Assembly (NCBI GenBank): GCA_900556675.1
Contig: USQE01000084.1
Coordinates: forward strand, 1-5,858
Source: an uncultured Collinsella sp.
GTDB lineage: Bacteria; Actinomycetota; Coriobacteriia; Coriobacteriales; Coriobacteriaceae
DNA: 5,858 nt
Direction of reading: 5' to 3'
Part shown: positions 4,750 through 5,858 of the stretch, one piece after another
How positions within the stretch are numbered: position 1 is the stretch's first letter
Layout: each line of letters opens with the position of its first letter
The notes under the pieces: generated by a model
Database searches by the model: none
What the model was told of the DNA's origin: nothing
The model's input: only the letters and a program-made list of their open reading frames with translations
Made by a program: the position numbers and the translations under genes

Positions 4750-5858
4750 ATGCTCAATAATCACGAGGTCAATCTAACCGACGAGGAGGCTGCCGCCGAG
4801 GTCGCCCGTGTCGCGAAGACCTACCCCGTGGTGCGTTTGCTGTCGGCCGATCAGATTAAGAACGAGCCTAACTGCCTACTCGCCGGCAATCGGTGCCCTT
4901 GCCTGCGTCAGTCAAGTCTTGAGGCCTTGGCAGGTTCCGATGGTGTATCGGAGCGGCTGTTCAACGATGGCGTTGAGTACCGCGCTCATCTGCGCCCTCT
5001 GAAGGTCGAGGGCGAGCCTCACGTCCTGCTGATGGTGCGTCCGATCGATGAGCAAGAGGCTGCAGAAGAGGACCTTGTCTATACCGACGTGCTGACGAGC
5101 GTGCACAATCGCCGATATTACGAGGAAAAGCTCCGAAGCGCCCGCATGAATGCCGGCGTTGCGATGATCGACCTTGATGATTTTAGGGCCTTCAACGATA
5201 CGTGTGGCCGTCATGCCGGCGACCTTGCACTCGGTGCTGTGGCGACAGCCATACGCAGCGGAATTCGTTCGACTGACGAGCTTGTGCGCTATGGCTGCGA
5301 CAAGTTTGTGGTCGTCATGCCCAATATTCCCTCCGATGACTTCGCCCGTCGCCTGCATCAGGTATCCGAAGCCGTTCATTCCACGATTATTCCGGGCCAT
5401 GAGTACGTGAGCTTGACGGCATGTGTTGGTGGCGTTCGCATTCATGGCGAGACGGTCGATGAGGGCGTTGGCCGTGCTGTCCAGCTACTGAGCCGCGCTA
5501 AGGCAAAAGCCGGTACGGTCGTGACCGATGCCGATTCCATCGAGGCCTTCCAAAGCGAAAAGCCTTTGGTGCTTATCGCCGATGACTCCGAGATGAACCG
5601 AGCCATTCTCAACGAGATGCTCAAGGACGAGTATTGCATCCTCGAGGCCGACAACGGTCGTACGGCGCTCGACATGGTCGACCGCTATGGCGATGAGTTA
5701 TCGCTCGTGCTGCTGGACATTGTCATGCCGGGCATAAGTGGCTTTGAGGTGCTGGCCGATCTGTCGCGCCGATCGGGTATCGATAATCTGCCTGTCATCA
5801 TGATTTCGAGCGAAGATTCCGATGATGCGGTTCTGCGCGCGTACGAGCTGGGCGCCTC
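4750..5858 (+). CDS. Cys-rich PAS-like / degenerate GGDEF / receiver signalling protein, 3' end missing
   Basis: 369 residues are visible; the frame is open at the right edge. Residues 1-100 contain C42-x6-C49-P-C51 and then PLKVEGEPHVLLMVRPID (85-102), which resembles the end of a PAS-type sensor domain. A GGDEF-fold domain follows (about 111-262): YTDVLTSVHNRRYY (111-124), the metal-site strand MIDLDDF (D141, D143), RHAGD (154-158), and the signature GCDKF (182-186) in place of GGDEF. The inhibitory-site motif RSTD (173-176) is intact and correctly spaced. A receiver domain begins near 271: acidic pair D278/D279, phosphoacceptor D323 in LLDIVMPG, and S353 at the Thr/Ser switch position. The conserved Lys would be just past the window. 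Catalysis by a domain with Lys in the signature is doubtful, so c-di-GMP binding is more likely than synthesis (inference). Domain order is GGDEF-REC rather than the common REC-GGDEF. More domains may follow. Confidence 0.88.
   Translation, partial: MLNNHEVNLTDEEAAAEVARVAKTYPVVRLLSADQIKNEPNCLLAGNRCPCLRQSSLEALAGSDGVSERLFNDGVEYRAHLRPLKVEGEPHVLLMVRPIDEQEAAEEDLVYTDVLTSVHNRRYYEEKLRSARMNAGVAMIDLDDFRAFNDTCGRHAGDLALGAVATAIRSGIRSTDELVRYGCDKFVVVMPNIPSDDFARRLHQVSEAVHSTIIPGHEYVSLTACVGGVRIHGETVDEGVGRAVQLLSRAKAKAGTVVTDADSIEAFQSEKPLVLIADDSEMNRAILNEMLKDEYCILEADNGRTALDMVDRYGDELSLVLLDIVMPGISGFEVLADLSRRSGIDNLPVIMISSEDSDDAVLRAYELGA

Noticed and set aside
4912..5445. 177-residue open frame on the minus strand
   Set aside because: It is antisense to the GGDEF gene, whose domain motifs read cleanly on the plus strand.

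Overview
The window is GC-rich, densely coding bacterial DNA with G/C-biased third codon positions. Genes are separated by short intergenic gaps that hold hairpins and clear Shine-Dalgarno sites. The gene content (methionine aminopeptidase with an N-terminal SEC-C zinc motif, a COG0731-like radical SAM protein, a Cys-rich GGDEF/response-regulator protein) fits a high-GC Gram-positive gut anaerobe. My best guess is a Coriobacteriia member such as Collinsella. This is inferred from protein flavour only; there is no rRNA in the window to prove it.

Layout: positions 1-3515 are read on the minus strand and 3741-5858 on the plus strand. From the right end of the minus block: (i) a radical SAM protein (2739-3515), followed by a long 20-bp-arm palindrome (2631-2697) that probably terminates it; (ii) a type I methionine aminopeptidase (1691-2578) with its own -10 box and a good intrinsic terminator (1634-1681); (iii) a two-gene operon of a D-2-hydroxyacid dehydrogenase (636-1562, GTG start, with a 13-bp-arm hairpin just upstream of its ribosome binding site) and a fumarylacetoacetate-hydrolase-family enzyme (1-609, cut by the window edge).

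A divergent intergenic region (3516-3740) separates the radical SAM gene from an alpha/beta hydrolase on the plus strand (3741-4538). After a 211-base gap there is a signalling protein (4750 to beyond the right edge). It carries a short Cys-rich PAS-like N-terminus, a GGDEF domain whose active-site signature is degenerate (GCDKF) but whose RxxD inhibitory-site motif is intact, and a C-terminal receiver domain.

Only the dehydrogenase and FAH-family genes look like a functional pair, probably handling a small 2-hydroxy/2-keto acid. The other genes look like separate transcription units. The most interesting item is the GGDEF-REC protein, which reads as a possible c-di-GMP receptor rather than a synthase. 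Next are the two intergenic palindromes at 1581-1615 and 2631-2697, which may be members of dispersed repeat families. No mobile element, CRISPR array, tRNA or rRNA was seen.
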